DNA from: Escherichia fergusonii ATCC 35469
Lineage (GTDB): Bacteria > Pseudomonadota > Gammaproteobacteria > Enterobacterales > Enterobacteriaceae
DNA length: 64,000 nt
Reading direction: 5' to 3'
Assembly: GCF_000026225.1 (NCBI RefSeq)
Contig: NC_011740.1
Span: forward strand, 124,001-188,000
Positions 27,199-36,495 of the stretch are shown here, piece after piece. The first letter of the stretch is position 1, and each line of letters begins with the position of its first letter. Made by a program: the position numbers and the translations under genes. The notes beneath the pieces were generated by a model, which saw only the letters and a list, made by a program, of their open reading frames with translations, did no database searches and was not told the origin of the DNA.

Positions 27199-29055
27199 TT
27201 ACCTTTCCAGTCGCCTTGCTCCGCGCTCAGAGAGACGTTCCCGTACTGCTGAGCGTTGCTCACTACTAAGTCTGGAGACGCGGCTGGTGTCATTCAAGCG
27301 ATTCTCGCGAAAGACCTGACGTTGTTCAGGTGTTGCTGACTGAATTCGCTGGCGAGCGCTATCCCTTTGCTGTTGGCTCAGCGGTCGTTGCTGATTCTGA
27401 ACTTTCTCCCGAAAAGCCTGACGCTGCTCAGGCGAGGCCGATTGAATACGCTGGCGGGCGCTATCCCTTTGCTGCTGACTCAACGGTCGTTGCTGGTTCT
27501 GAACTTTCTCCCGAAACGCCTGGCGCTGCTCAGGTGTCGCAGAATCATAACGCTTACGGGCTTTCTCCCGCTGTTGTTGAGTTAACTGGCGTTGCGGTGG
27601 GCGAACATTCCCGTCTTCACGGTTGTGGTATTCGCCATTAAAACGTGAAGTGTTGCTGTTACGGCGGGGCAGAGCATAATCACGAAAATCATCCTGTTGC
27701 TCCCGCTGATGAAATTGCTGTGAAGCAGCCTGACGTTGTGTATCACGCATGGTCACTGGTGCAGAGTGCGTCCGCTGTTGAAATTGACTCGCTGCCGCCT
27801 GGCGCTGGATATCGCGAGACTGTGCTGGCAGCTGTGTGGTGCTCATACCACCATTGACGTTTGTTTGATGAAAACGTTTTGCCATATCCTGATCATGGTA
27901 AGGCACGCCGTCACGGTAATTTGGATTATGCTGCCACCTCATATTCTTGTCAGTAAGATGCTCACCCGTGATACGGTTGAAATTATTGACGTTGATATTG
28001 ATGTTATCGCCGTTATGCTGCCAGCCGTTCCCGTCCCGATAGTCGTCGTTGTGGTTATGGTGATTGTCGTCATCATGATGATGATCGTGATGATCATCAT
28101 CCCAGTCGATATTGCTGAATAAGGCATACGTTGTGGCAACACCCATGCTGTAACCGAAGCCGCGCACGAAGCTATCAACAAACGGTTCGCCTGCTGGTGG
28201 TGGCAAATAAACGGGTGGATAAGCCGTATTTTCCCAGCTTCCGTAAACTACGGTGGGGTTATAGTTTGGAATATAAATTACGTCCGGTTTCGTTGGCTCA
28301 ATGGTGATAATAGTCGGTTCGGGATCTGGCTGGGTAATAATGGTTGTTGTACTGGCGACAGACGTCGTGTCCTGGTTTTCCGATTCATGAGATTTTACCG
28401 GCGCAGCTTTCCGGGTTGTGGTCACAACTTTCTGTTCCACGGTTGATTTTAACGATCCGGTCTGCTGTGCCAGGCGACGTAATTTCTGTACTGAGTCCAT
28501 GACGTCCTGCGGTTGTGCCAGGAATGCATCACCAAGATTTTTCACCCACTCCGGGTTTTCGCCCATTAATGCCATTAGTTGCGGAAAAGCCACCAGCGAT
28601 TTTACGCTGGCATCCCAGGGTTGGTCAGAAACGGCCTGAATAGCATTATCACCCTGTTTTGTCGGATTATCTCGTGACCACTGAACTGCCTGTGCCACAT
28701 TGGTTGGATAAGTGGCTGCCATCAATACTTGTGATAGCAAAGCATCAGGATAAAGCGCAATTGGCGCGACCCACTGGTCAATTTGCGCAGTGGTAAAAGT
28801 CGATTTCACTTCAGCGGTACTGGCAGGCGTAAGTGGTAGGGTTGCCGTTACTTCTGGTGCAGGCGTTGCTGGAGGAACTGGTGTCGGTTGCTCCCCGATT
28901 TGTGGGGCTGTTGCCACGGTGGCAATAACGGGCACTGGCTGGACGGGGGTATCTGGCGTGCGGCTTTTTATATATAGCCCGGCAGAGGCGGCACAAAGCC
29001 CGGCACTGCAAATAAGCACCAGCACATTGGGTTTAAACGGCGAAGTTATTATCAT
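27199..29055 (-). CDS. yacH: DUF3300-family protein YacH
   Basis: This 618-residue protein has no established function. It begins with a hydrophobic N-terminal anchor or signal (about residues 9-28). A Pro/Thr/Val-rich stretch follows, then a DUF3300-like domain (about 85-290) with QIDQWVAPIALYPDALLSQV. At about 315-362 there is an extraordinary His/Asp/Asn-rich segment (for example DDDHHDHHHDDDNHHNHNDD). The C-terminus, about residues 478-581, consists of near-identical 34-residue Gln/Arg-rich repeats. These suggest an envelope protein with a metal-binding, low-complexity middle, which is inference. It is convergent with lpd. Confidence 0.9.
   Translation of the reverse strand: MIITSPFKPNVLVLICSAGLCAASAGLYIKSRTPDTPVQPVPVIATVATAPQIGEQPTPVPPATPAPEVTATLPLTPASTAEVKSTFTTAQIDQWVAPIALYPDALLSQVLMAATYPTNVAQAVQWSRDNPTKQGDNAIQAVSDQPWDASVKSLVAFPQLMALMGENPEWVKNLGDAFLAQPQDVMDSVQKLRRLAQQTGSLKSTVEQKVVTTTRKAAPVKSHESENQDTTSVASTTTIITQPDPEPTIITIEPTKPDVIYIPNYNPTVVYGSWENTAYPPVYLPPPAGEPFVDSFVRGFGYSMGVATTYALFSNIDWDDDHHDHHHDDDNHHNHNDDYRDGNGWQHNGDNININVNNFNRITGEHLTDKNMRWQHNPNYRDGVPYHDQDMAKRFHQTNVNGGMSTTQLPAQSRDIQRQAAASQFQQRTHSAPVTMRDTQRQAASQQFHQREQQDDFRDYALPRRNSNTSRFNGEYHNREDGNVRPPQRQLTQQQREKARKRYDSATPEQRQAFREKVQNQQRPLSQQQRDSARQRIQSASPEQRQAFREKVQNQQRPLSQQQRDSARQRIQSATPEQRQVFRENRLNDTSRVSRLSSEQRSAVRERLSERGARRLER
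27315..27620. repeat. Three 102-bp tandem repeats inside yacH
   Basis: The motif CCTGACGTTG at 27315 recurs as CCTGACGCTG at 27417 and CCTGGCGCTG at 27519, a period of exactly 102 bases, with most intervening bases conserved. It encodes a 34-residue unit with the pattern LSQQQRDSARQRIQSA-PEQRQ on the minus strand. Being a multiple of three, copy changes would keep the frame. Confidence 0.9.
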
Positions 29056-29409
29056 GATCCTGATCTCAAGGAAATCGTAATGGTCGGCGAACTGCCACCC
29101 GCAGGTGCTGAATGCGAAAGTATAAAGAGGCTGTAGTTTAAATTTTGACGAATATTGGGATTTGTTGAGATGGGTGATTATAACCGTGCGAATTAACAGG
29201 TGGTTTCAGACTGGTAACATTCTCTAGACTATCCTTAACGATTCAGCCACTTTTTTGTGTTGCTTTTTTGTAAACGAATTAACACATCGCTAAAATCCTG
29301 CTATTCTGCCCGTTGCGGTACTGGGCATTTACCCTACAAACTGCTGTCTCACAGGAGCGTGAAGAGAATCGCCTGCCGCACTATGACAATGAGAGCGAGG
29401 AGAACCGTC
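29056..29409. other. Divergent yacH-acnB intergenic region
   Basis: This 354-bp gap contains the promoter side of acnB. The frame is open upstream of the acnB start from 29257 but has no family match and is read as a leader. I see no strong operator or hairpin. The Shine-Dalgarno-like GCGAGGAGAA ends 5 bases before the GTG start. Confidence 0.5.
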
Positions 29410-32007
29410 GTGCTAGAAGAATACCGTAAGCACGTAGCTGAGCGTGCCGCTGAGGGGATTGCGCCCAAACCCCTGGATGCAAACCAAATGGCCGCACTTG
29501 TAGAGCTGCTGAAAAACCCGCCCGCGGGCGAAGAAGAATTCCTGTTAGATCTGTTAACCAACCGTGTTCCCCCTGGCGTCGATGAAGCCGCCTATGTCAA
29601 AGCAGGCTTCCTGGCTGCTGTCGCCAAAGGCGAAGCTAAATCCCCGCTGCTGACTCCGGAAAAAGCTATCGAACTGCTGGGCACTATGCAGGGTGGTTAC
29701 AACATTCATCCGCTGATCGACGCGCTGGACGATGCCAAACTGGCACCGATTGCTGCCAAAGCACTGTCCCACACGCTGTTGATGTTCGATAACTTCTATG
29801 ACGTAGAAGAGAAAGCCAAAGCAGGCAACGAATATGCGAAGCAGGTAATGCAGTCCTGGGCAGATGCCGAATGGTTCCTGAATCGTCCGGCGCTGGCTGA
29901 AAAACTGACCGTTACCGTCTTCAAAGTAACTGGTGAAACCAACACCGATGACCTTTCTCCGGCACCGGATGCGTGGTCACGCCCGGATATCCCACTGCAC
30001 GCGTTGGCGATGCTGAAAAACGCGCGTGAAGGCATCGAGCCAGACCAGCCGGGTGTTGTTGGTCCGATCAAGCAAATCGAAGCTCTGCAACAGAAAGGTT
30101 TCCCGCTGGCGTACGTCGGTGACGTTGTGGGTACGGGTTCATCGCGTAAATCCGCCACGAACTCCGTGCTGTGGTTTATGGGTGAAGATATTCCTCATGT
30201 ACCGAACAAACGCGGCGGTGGTTTGTGTCTCGGCGGTAAAATTGCGCCAATCTTCTTTAACACAATGGAAGACGCCGGTGCACTGCCAATCGAAGTCGAC
30301 GTCTCTAACCTGAACATGGGCGACGTGATTGACGTTTACCCGTACAAAGGTGAAGTGCGTAACCACGAAACCGGCGAACTGCTGGCAACCTTCGAACTGA
30401 AAACCGACGTGCTGATTGATGAAGTGCGTGCTGGCGGCCGTATTCCGCTGATTATCGGGCGTGGCCTGACCACCAAAGCGCGTGAAGCACTTGGTCTGCC
30501 GCAGAGCGATGTATTCCGTCAGGCGAAAGATGTCGCTGAGAGCGATCGCGGCTTCTCGCTGGCGCAGAAAATGGTCGGTCGTGCCTGCGGCGTGAAAGGC
30601 ATTCGTCCGGGCGCGTACTGCGAACCGAAAATGACCTCAGTCGGTTCTCAGGACACCACCGGTCCAATGACCCGTGATGAACTGAAAGACCTGGCGTGCC
30701 TGGGCTTCTCGGCTGACCTGGTGATGCAGTCTTTCTGTCACACAGCGGCTTATCCGAAACCAGTTGACGTTAACACTCACCACACGCTGCCGGACTTCAT
30801 CATGAACCGTGGCGGTGTGTCGCTGCGTCCGGGTGATGGCGTAATTCACTCCTGGCTGAACCGTATGCTGCTGCCGGATACCGTCGGTACTGGCGGTGAC
30901 TCCCATACCCGTTTCCCGATCGGTATCTCTTTCCCGGCGGGCTCTGGTCTGGTGGCATTTGCAGCTGCAACAGGCGTAATGCCGCTGGATATGCCGGAAT
31001 CCGTTCTGGTTCGCTTCAAAGGCAAAATGCAGCCGGGCATCACCCTGCGCGATCTGGTACACGCCATTCCGCTGTATGCGATCAAACAAGGTCTGCTGAC
31101 CGTTGAGAAGAAAGGCAAGAAAAACATCTTCTCTGGTCGCATTCTGGAAATTGAAGGTCTGCCGGATCTGAAAGTTGAGCAGGCCTTTGAGCTGACCGAT
31201 GCGTCCGCCGAGCGTTCTGCTGCCGGTTGTACCATCAAGCTGAACAAAGAACCGATCATCGAATACCTGAACTCCAACATCGTTTTGCTGAAGTGGATGA
31301 TCGCGGAAGGTTACGGCGATCGTCGTACCCTGGAACGTCGTATTCAGGGCATGGAAAAATGGCTGGCGAATCCTGAGTTGCTGGAAGCCGATGCAGATGC
31401 GGAATACGCGGCAGTGATCGACATCGATCTGGCGGATATCAAAGAGCCAATCCTCTGTGCACCGAACGACCCGGACGACGCGCGTCCGCTGTCTGCGGTA
31501 CAGGGCGAGAAAATCGACGAAGTGTTTATCGGTTCTTGCATGACCAACATCGGTCACTTCCGTGCCGCCGGTAAACTGCTGGATGCGCATAAAGGTCAGC
31601 TACCGACCCGCCTGTGGGTGGCACCGCCAACCCGTATGGACGCTGCGCAGCTTACCGAGGAAGGCTATTACAGCGTCTTCGGTAAGAGCGGTGCGCGTAT
31701 CGAGATACCTGGCTGTTCCCTGTGTATGGGTAACCAGGCGCGTGTAGCAGACGGTGCGACGGTGGTTTCCACCTCTACCCGTAACTTCCCGAACCGTCTG
31801 GGTACTGGCGCGAACGTCTTCCTGGCTTCTGCTGAACTGGCTGCTGTTGCGGCGCTGATTGGCAAACTGCCGACACCGGAAGAGTACCAGACCTACGTGG
31901 CGCAGGTAGATAAAACAGCCGTTGATACTTACCGTTATCTGAACTTCAACCAGCTTTCTCAGTACACCGAAAAAGCGGATGGGGTGATTTTCCAGACTGC
32001 GGTGTAA
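29410..32007 (+). CDS. acnB: Aconitate hydratase B
   Basis: AcnB is the main TCA-cycle aconitase, isomerising citrate to isocitrate, and also 2-methylaconitate. The apo-form binds mRNA. The GTG at 29410 (VLEEYRKHVAERAAEGIAPK) after GAGGAGAA gives 865 residues, as in K-12. An ATG extension of 51 residues upstream is not supported. The N-terminal HEAT-like domain, then the swivel domain with GTGSSRKSATNS, precede the [4Fe-4S] domains with cysteines in GSCMTN (about 710) and PGCSLCMGN (about 769 and 772). Confidence 0.97.
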   Translation: MLEEYRKHVAERAAEGIAPKPLDANQMAALVELLKNPPAGEEEFLLDLLTNRVPPGVDEAAYVKAGFLAAVAKGEAKSPLLTPEKAIELLGTMQGGYNIHPLIDALDDAKLAPIAAKALSHTLLMFDNFYDVEEKAKAGNEYAKQVMQSWADAEWFLNRPALAEKLTVTVFKVTGETNTDDLSPAPDAWSRPDIPLHALAMLKNAREGIEPDQPGVVGPIKQIEALQQKGFPLAYVGDVVGTGSSRKSATNSVLWFMGEDIPHVPNKRGGGLCLGGKIAPIFFNTMEDAGALPIEVDVSNLNMGDVIDVYPYKGEVRNHETGELLATFELKTDVLIDEVRAGGRIPLIIGRGLTTKAREALGLPQSDVFRQAKDVAESDRGFSLAQKMVGRACGVKGIRPGAYCEPKMTSVGSQDTTGPMTRDELKDLACLGFSADLVMQSFCHTAAYPKPVDVNTHHTLPDFIMNRGGVSLRPGDGVIHSWLNRMLLPDTVGTGGDSHTRFPIGISFPAGSGLVAFAAATGVMPLDMPESVLVRFKGKMQPGITLRDLVHAIPLYAIKQGLLTVEKKGKKNIFSGRILEIEGLPDLKVEQAFELTDASAERSAAGCTIKLNKEPIIEYLNSNIVLLKWMIAEGYGDRRTLERRIQGMEKWLANPELLEADADAEYAAVIDIDLADIKEPILCAPNDPDDARPLSAVQGEKIDEVFIGSCMTNIGHFRAAGKLLDAHKGQLPTRLWVAPPTRMDAAQLTEEGYYSVFGKSGARIEIPGCSLCMGNQARVADGATVVSTSTRNFPNRLGTGANVFLASAELAAVAALIGKLPTPEEYQTYVAQVDKTAVDTYRYLNFNQLSQYTEKADGVIFQTAV

Positions 32008-32061
32008 CAGCCTGAAAATAGCTCAGGTGTTATCCTGAATACCTGACAAGCAACACTTCTT

Positions 32062-32100
32062 TAAACCCCCTTTTTGCTCAAGGAAAGGGGGTTTATTTTT
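32062..32100 (+). terminator. Terminator after acnB
   Basis: TAAACCCCCTTT (32062-32073) pairs with AAAGGGGGTTTA (32084-32095), followed by a T-rich tract. It is a strong intrinsic terminator. Confidence 0.88.
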
Positions 32101-32203
32101 ATTCCTTATCCTTTTCCACCTTTTATTCTTGCATAGTACTGCGATAATTAAACCTAAGGTGCAATGCAGTATTGGCGCATTGCCAGGAGCAGAGGAACAT
32201 ACT

Positions 32204-32566
32204 ATGGATTACGAATTTCTGCGTGATGTAACCGGAGTGGTAAAGGTGCGCATGTCCATGGGGCATGAAGTCATCGGGCACTGGTTTAATGAAGAGGTGA
32301 AAGAAAACCTGGCCTTGCTTGACGAAGTGGAAGACGCAGCGCGCACGCTCAAAGGCAGCGAACGTTCCTGGCAACGGGCAGGGCATGAATACACCCTGTG
32401 GATGGACGGCGAAGAGGTGATGGTTCGCGCCAATCAACTGGAATTCGCTGGCGATGAAATGGAAGAGGGGATGAACTACTACGACGAGGAAAGCCTGTCG
32501 CTGTGCGGCGTTGAGGACTTCTTGCAGGTAGTAGCGGCTTATCGCGATTTTGTGCAGCAGAAGTAG
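32204..32566 (+). CDS. yacL: UPF0231-family protein YacL
   Basis: This 120-residue acidic protein of the UPF0231 family starts MDYEFLRDVTGVVKVRMSMG at 32204, after AGGAGCAGAGG. It ends with the conserved DFLQVVAAYRDFVQQK. The function is not established. It is soluble with no signal or membrane segment. An in-frame ATG at 32129 would add 25 residues without family support. Confidence 0.9.
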   Translation: MDYEFLRDVTGVVKVRMSMGHEVIGHWFNEEVKENLALLDEVEDAARTLKGSERSWQRAGHEYTLWMDGEEVMVRANQLEFAGDEMEEGMNYYDEESLSLCGVEDFLQVVAAYRDFVQQK

Positions 32567-32571
32567 ATTAA

Positions 32572-32599
32572 TCAGGCGGAGCCTCTGTGCTCCGCCTGA
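32572..32599. terminator. Convergent hairpin between yacL and speD
   Basis: TCAGGCGGAGC (32572-32582) and GCTCCGCCTGA (32589-32599) form an 11-bp perfect stem with a six-base loop, sitting between convergent stops. Confidence 0.7.
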
Positions 32600-32603
32600 G
32601 TCG

Positions 32604-33398
32604 TTAAACAGCTGGCATATTGCGCCCGTAATAAATCTCGCGCATCTCTTTCCACAGCGCCGCGGTAATTTCCTCACGCTCGCTGTCGGTTAAATCTTCT
32701 GGCCTTGTGTGGAACATATAGTGCTTAAGGTCGAACTCTTTAAGCAACATCTTGGTATGGAAGATATTTTCCTGATAGACGTTCACATCCACCATGTCAT
32801 ACAGCGCCTTCATATCGTCAGACATAAAGTTCTGAATCGAATTAATCTCATGGTCGATAAAGTGCTTCATACCGTTAATGTCGCGGGTAAAACCGCGCAC
32901 GCGATAATCAATGGTTACGATATCGGACTCAAGCTGGTGGATCAGGTAATTCAGCGCCTTCAGCGGAGAAATCACGCCGCAGGTAGAGACTTCAATATCG
33001 GCACGGAAGGTACATAAACCACCTTCAGGATGGCTTTCCGGGTAGGTATGTACGCAAATATGACTTTTATCGAGATGGGCAACGACCGTTTCTGGCAGTG
33101 GGCCGGGGTGTTCTGTTTTGTCGATAAGTTTCGGGTCGACCGGTTCTTCACTCACCAGAATAGTGACGCTGGCACCTTGTGGTTCGTAATCCTGGCGGGC
33201 AATGTTAAGAATATTGGCTCCGATAATGGAACAGGTTTCTGACAGAATTTCGGTCAGGCGGTTGGCATTATAGAGTTCATCGATATAAGCGATATAACCG
33301 TCGCGCTCTTCGGCAGTTTTGGCATAGCAGATATCGTAAATACAAAAACTCAGACTTTTGGTCAGATTATTAAAGCCATGCAGTTTCAGTTTTTTCAA
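32604..33398 (-). CDS. speD: S-adenosylmethionine decarboxylase proenzyme
   Basis: SpeD makes decarboxylated SAM, the aminopropyl donor for spermidine. The 264-residue proenzyme self-cleaves before Ser112 ([18 protein letters not shown]) to give the pyruvoyl cofactor and two subunits; the site is intact. It is the last gene of the speE-speD operon, 15 bases after speE on the minus strand. Confidence 0.97.
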
Positions 33399-33413
33399 TT
33401 TCTTATCTTCTCC

Positions 33414-34280
33414 TTAGGACGGCTGTGAGGCCAGTGCGTCTTGCAGATACTGAGGTAAGGCAAAAGCTGCCGTATGGACTGCCGGATTGTAATAACGGCA
33501 TTTCAGGCCAGAAGCGAGAAAACGCGCCTGAATAATTTCGCTTGAGAGATGGCGTAAGGCGTCGTTATCTGTCGCCCATGCAAAGGTCATGATGCCGCCG
33601 TAATAGGTCGGGATTGCCGCCTGATAAAAGCCGACATCGCTAAAATAATTGCTGAGTTTGCGATGACTGTCGATAGCCTCTTCCTGCTGTAAAAAGCAGA
33701 CGCCGTTTTGTGCGACGAAGATACCGCCAGGATTCAGGCAACGTTTGCAGCCTTCATAAAATGCTGAGGTGAACAGACTTTCGCCGGGACCGATAGGATC
33801 GGTGCAGTCGGAGATAATGACATCAAAGGTCTGGCTGGTTTGATTAACGAAATTGACGCCATCGTCGATCACCAGTTTAAAGCGCGGATCGTCGTAGCTA
33901 CCGGCGTTATGGTTGGGCAGATACTGACGGCAGAACGACACGACACCCGCATCGATTTCCACCATCGTGATTGACTCAACGTTTTTATGTCGGGTCACTT
34001 CACGCAGCATGGCACCGTCGCCGCCGCCGATAATCAGCACATCTTTCGCGTGACCGTGGGCTAATAGCGGAACGTGGGTCATCATCTCATGATAGATAAA
34101 CTCGTCGCGCTCGGTGGTTTGTACTACGCCATCCAGCGCCATTACGCGGCCAAATGCAGCGTTCTCAAAAATGATCAGATCCTGGTGATCGGTCTTTTCA
34201 TGATACAGAACGTTATCTACCGCAAAGTACTGCCCAAACTGGTCGTGTAGCGTTTCATGCCACTGTTTTTTCTCGGCCAT
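33414..34280 (-). CDS. speE: Spermidine synthase
   Basis: SpeE transfers the aminopropyl group from decarboxylated SAM to putrescine. The 288-residue protein shows the SAM-fold motif VLIIGGGDGAMLREVTRHKN, VEIDAGVV and the catalytic SDCTDPIGPGESLF. The start is preceded by AAGGAGGT eight bases upstream, one of the best Shine-Dalgarno sequences in the window. It lies in front of speD, with yacC upstream on the same strand. Confidence 0.97.
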   Translation of the reverse strand: MAEKKQWHETLHDQFGQYFAVDNVLYHEKTDHQDLIIFENAAFGRVMALDGVVQTTERDEFIYHEMMTHVPLLAHGHAKDVLIIGGGDGAMLREVTRHKNVESITMVEIDAGVVSFCRQYLPNHNAGSYDDPRFKLVIDDGVNFVNQTSQTFDVIISDCTDPIGPGESLFTSAFYEGCKRCLNPGGIFVAQNGVCFLQQEEAIDSHRKLSNYFSDVGFYQAAIPTYYGGIMTFAWATDNDALRHLSSEIIQARFLASGLKCRYYNPAVHTAAFALPQYLQDALASQPS

Positions 34281-34337
34281 GGGTTGATACCTCCTTTGTT
34301 AACACCCGTAAAAAAAGGGCGCAACATAATAGCTAAC

Positions 34338-34361
34338 ATTGACCGCGGATGCACGGTCAAT
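34338..34361 (-). terminator. Hairpin between yacC and speE
   Basis: ATTGACCG (34338-34345) and CGGTCAAT (34354-34361) form an 8-bp stem with an eight-base loop in the 105-bp gap. No T run follows on the minus strand. It may partly terminate yacC transcription or lie in the speE leader. Confidence 0.4.
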
Positions 34362-34385
34362 ATTTCTACAAAAAGGTATCAGGGA

Positions 34386-34733
34386 TTATTTGACGTAGGC
34401 AAGCAGGCTTAAGGAATCGCGGGCCAGGGCTTTGCACTTTTTAGCGACGGGAATGCCGATGCCGCTGAGATCGCGGTAGCTGTCTTCACCGAGGGATTTC
34501 ATATCGAAGGTGTCGTAGTTGCTGAGATCCCACTGGTTTTGCTGGGCGAAAAAGACCAGTGCGCGACGAATTTGTCCGTTAGGTAAGTTCTGGTAACCAC
34601 AATCATTCTTCAGAAAAACAAAAACTGCCGTTAAATCGGCCATATCTTCGGCTTCAGACTCGCTGAGCGCGTAACTGTTTGCGCAAACGGCCATCAGGCT
34701 GCCGAATAACACTGTTCTGAAAAACGTCTTCAT
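34386..34733 (-). CDS. yacC: YacC, GspS/AspS-type pilotin-like protein
   Basis: The start MKTFFRTVLFGSLMAVCANSYA at 34733 gives 115 residues with a clear signal peptide. Two later cysteines (NDCGYQ and VAKKCKALAR) could form the disulfide of the GspS-beta pilotin fold. In the family, such periplasmic proteins help type II secretin targeting. No secretin is encoded here, so the partner would be elsewhere, and the function of this orphan is inferred. A longer open frame upstream runs into the cueO promoter and is rejected. Confidence 0.85.
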   Translation of the reverse strand: MKTFFRTVLFGSLMAVCANSYALSESEAEDMADLTAVFVFLKNDCGYQNLPNGQIRRALVFFAQQNQWDLSNYDTFDMKSLGEDSYRDLSGIGIPVAKKCKALARDSLSLLAYVK

Positions 34734-34822
34734 TGCTTCTACCAGGGGCTTAAAGAAGATAAACGTTAGCACACTGCGAGCGAGGCGACGACCATTATTG
34801 TCGATTAAATTGTGTCTGCGGC

Positions 34823-34853
34823 TTGACCTTCCCGTAAGGGGAAGGACTATGCT
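34823..34853 (+). promoter_or_regulatory. CueR-type cueO promoter
   Basis: TTGACC (34823-34828) and TATGCT (34848-34853) are separated by 19 bases, the overlong spacer typical of MerR-family activation. Between them is the inverted repeat CCTTCCC (34827-34833) / GGGGAAGG (34838-34845), matching the CueR operator at the E. coli cueO promoter. Confidence 0.9.
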
Positions 34854-34898
34854 CAACGTTTGATTTTGTTTCGCCTGCTTAAGAATAAGGAAATACCT

Positions 34899-36449
34899 AT
34901 GCAACGCCGTGATTTCTTAAAATATTCCGTCGCGCTGGGCGTGGTTTCGGCTTTGCCGCTGTGGAGCCGAACAGTTTTTGCCGCCGAACGTCCAACACTG
35001 CCGATCCCCGATCTCCTTACCTCTGATGTTCGTGGCCGCATAAGATTATCAATCATGCAAGGCCAGTCCACCTTTGCCGGAAAAACCGCGACCACCTGGG
35101 GCTATAACGGCAATCTGCTGGGGCCGGCGGTGAAATTACAGCGCGGCAAAGTGGTAACGGTTGATATCTATAACCAACTGACGGAAGAGACGACGTTGCA
35201 CTGGCACGGGCTGGAAATACCGGGTGAAGTCGACGGCGGCCCGCAGGGAATTATTCCGCCAGGTGGCAAGCGCTCGGTGACGTTGAACGTTGATCAACCT
35301 GCCGCTACCTGCTGGTTCCATCCACATCAACATGGCAAGACCGGGCGACAAGTGGCGATGGGGCTGGCTGGGCTGGTAGTGATTGAAGATGACGAGATTC
35401 TAAAATTAATGCTGCCAAAACAGTGGGGTATCGATGATGTCCCGGTGATCGTGCAGGATAAAAAATTTAACGCTGACGGGCAGATTGATTATCAACTGGA
35501 TGTGATGACCGCTGCCGTGGGTTGGTTTGGCGATACGCTGCTGACCAATGGTGCTATCTACCCGCAACACGCCGCCCCGCGCGGCTGGCTGCGCCTGCGT
35601 TTGCTCAATGGCTGTAACGCCCGCTCGCTCAATTTCGCTACCAGCGACAATCGTCCATTGTATGTGATTGCCAGTGACGGTGGTCTGCTACCTGAACCGG
35701 TGAAGGTGAGCGAGCTGCCGGTGCTGATGGGCGAACGTTTCGAAGTGCTGGTGGAGGTTAACGACAACAAACCCTTTGATCTGGTGACGCTACCGGTCAG
35801 CCAGATGGGGATGGCGATTGCGCCGTTTGACAAGCCGCATCCGGTAATGCGGATTCAGCCGATTGCCATTAGTGCCTCTGGTGCTTTGCCAGACACATTA
35901 AGTAGCCTGCCAGCATTACCTTCGCTGGAAGGGCTGACGGTACGTAAGCTGCAACTCTCTATGGACCCGATGCTCGATATGATGGGTATGCAGATGCTGA
36001 TGGAGAAATATGGCGATCAGGCGATGGCCGGGATGGACCACAGCCAGATGATGGGCCATATGGGGCACGGCAATATGAATCATATGAACCACGGCGGGAA
36101 GTTCGATTTCCACCATGCCAATAAAATCAACGGTCAGGCGTTTGATATGAATAAGCCGATGTTTGCGGCGGCGAAAGGGCAGTACGAACGTTGGGTTATC
36201 TCTGGCGTGGGCGACATGATGCTGCATCCGTTCCATATCCACGGTACACAGTTCCGTATCTTGTCAGAAAATGGCAAACCGCCAGCGGCTCATCGCGCAG
36301 GCTGGAAAGATACCGTTAAGGTAGAAGGTAATGTCAGCGAAGTACTGGTGAAGTTTAATCACGACGCACCGAAAGAACATGCATATATGGCGCACTGCCA
36401 TCTGCTGGAGCATGAAGATACGGGGATGATGTTAGGGTTTACGGTATAA
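34899..36449 (+). CDS. cueO: Multicopper oxidase CueO
   Basis: CueO is the periplasmic cuprous oxidase of copper defence. The start at 34899 gives MQRRDFLKYSVALGVVSALP and 516 residues, with a Tat signal (RRDFLK). Copper ligands are visible in LHWHGLE, WFHPHQHGK, HPFHIHGTQF and the type-1 site MAHCHLLEHEDTGM. Residues about 355-400 form the Met/His-rich segment (MLDMMGMQMLMEKYGD, MMGHMGHGNMNHMNHGG) that binds extra copper. It is controlled by the CueR promoter just upstream. Confidence 0.98.
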   Translation: MQRRDFLKYSVALGVVSALPLWSRTVFAAERPTLPIPDLLTSDVRGRIRLSIMQGQSTFAGKTATTWGYNGNLLGPAVKLQRGKVVTVDIYNQLTEETTLHWHGLEIPGEVDGGPQGIIPPGGKRSVTLNVDQPAATCWFHPHQHGKTGRQVAMGLAGLVVIEDDEILKLMLPKQWGIDDVPVIVQDKKFNADGQIDYQLDVMTAAVGWFGDTLLTNGAIYPQHAAPRGWLRLRLLNGCNARSLNFATSDNRPLYVIASDGGLLPEPVKVSELPVLMGERFEVLVEVNDNKPFDLVTLPVSQMGMAIAPFDKPHPVMRIQPIAISASGALPDTLSSLPALPSLEGLTVRKLQLSMDPMLDMMGMQMLMEKYGDQAMAGMDHSQMMGHMGHGNMNHMNHGGKFDFHHANKINGQAFDMNKPMFAAAKGQYERWVISGVGDMMLHPFHIHGTQFRILSENGKPPAAHRAGWKDTVKVEGNVSEVLVKFNHDAPKEHAYMAHCHLLEHEDTGMMLGFTV

Positions 36450-36468
36450 AAAGACCGTATTTGGAAAT

Positions 36469-36490
36469 ATGCCCGGATCTCTCCGGGCAT
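36469..36490. terminator. Convergent hairpin between cueO and gcd
   Basis: ATGCCCGG (36469-36476) pairs with CCGGGCAT (36483-36490) over a six-base loop between two convergent stops. The T tract is weak on both sides. Confidence 0.6.
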
Positions 36491-36495
36491 TATGG

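Noticed and set aside
27330..27641. Plus-strand frames through the yacH repeats
   Set aside because: They are repeats of the antisense of yacH and mirror its Gln/Arg repeats.
29257..29409. N-terminal extension of acnB from an upstream start
   Set aside because: The extension is not aconitase-like, and the GTG at 29410 has a good GAGGAGAA site and gives the known length.
34734..34904. N-terminal extension of yacC
   Set aside because: It would run through the CueR-controlled cueO promoter and place 57 non-conserved residues before a clear signal peptide.
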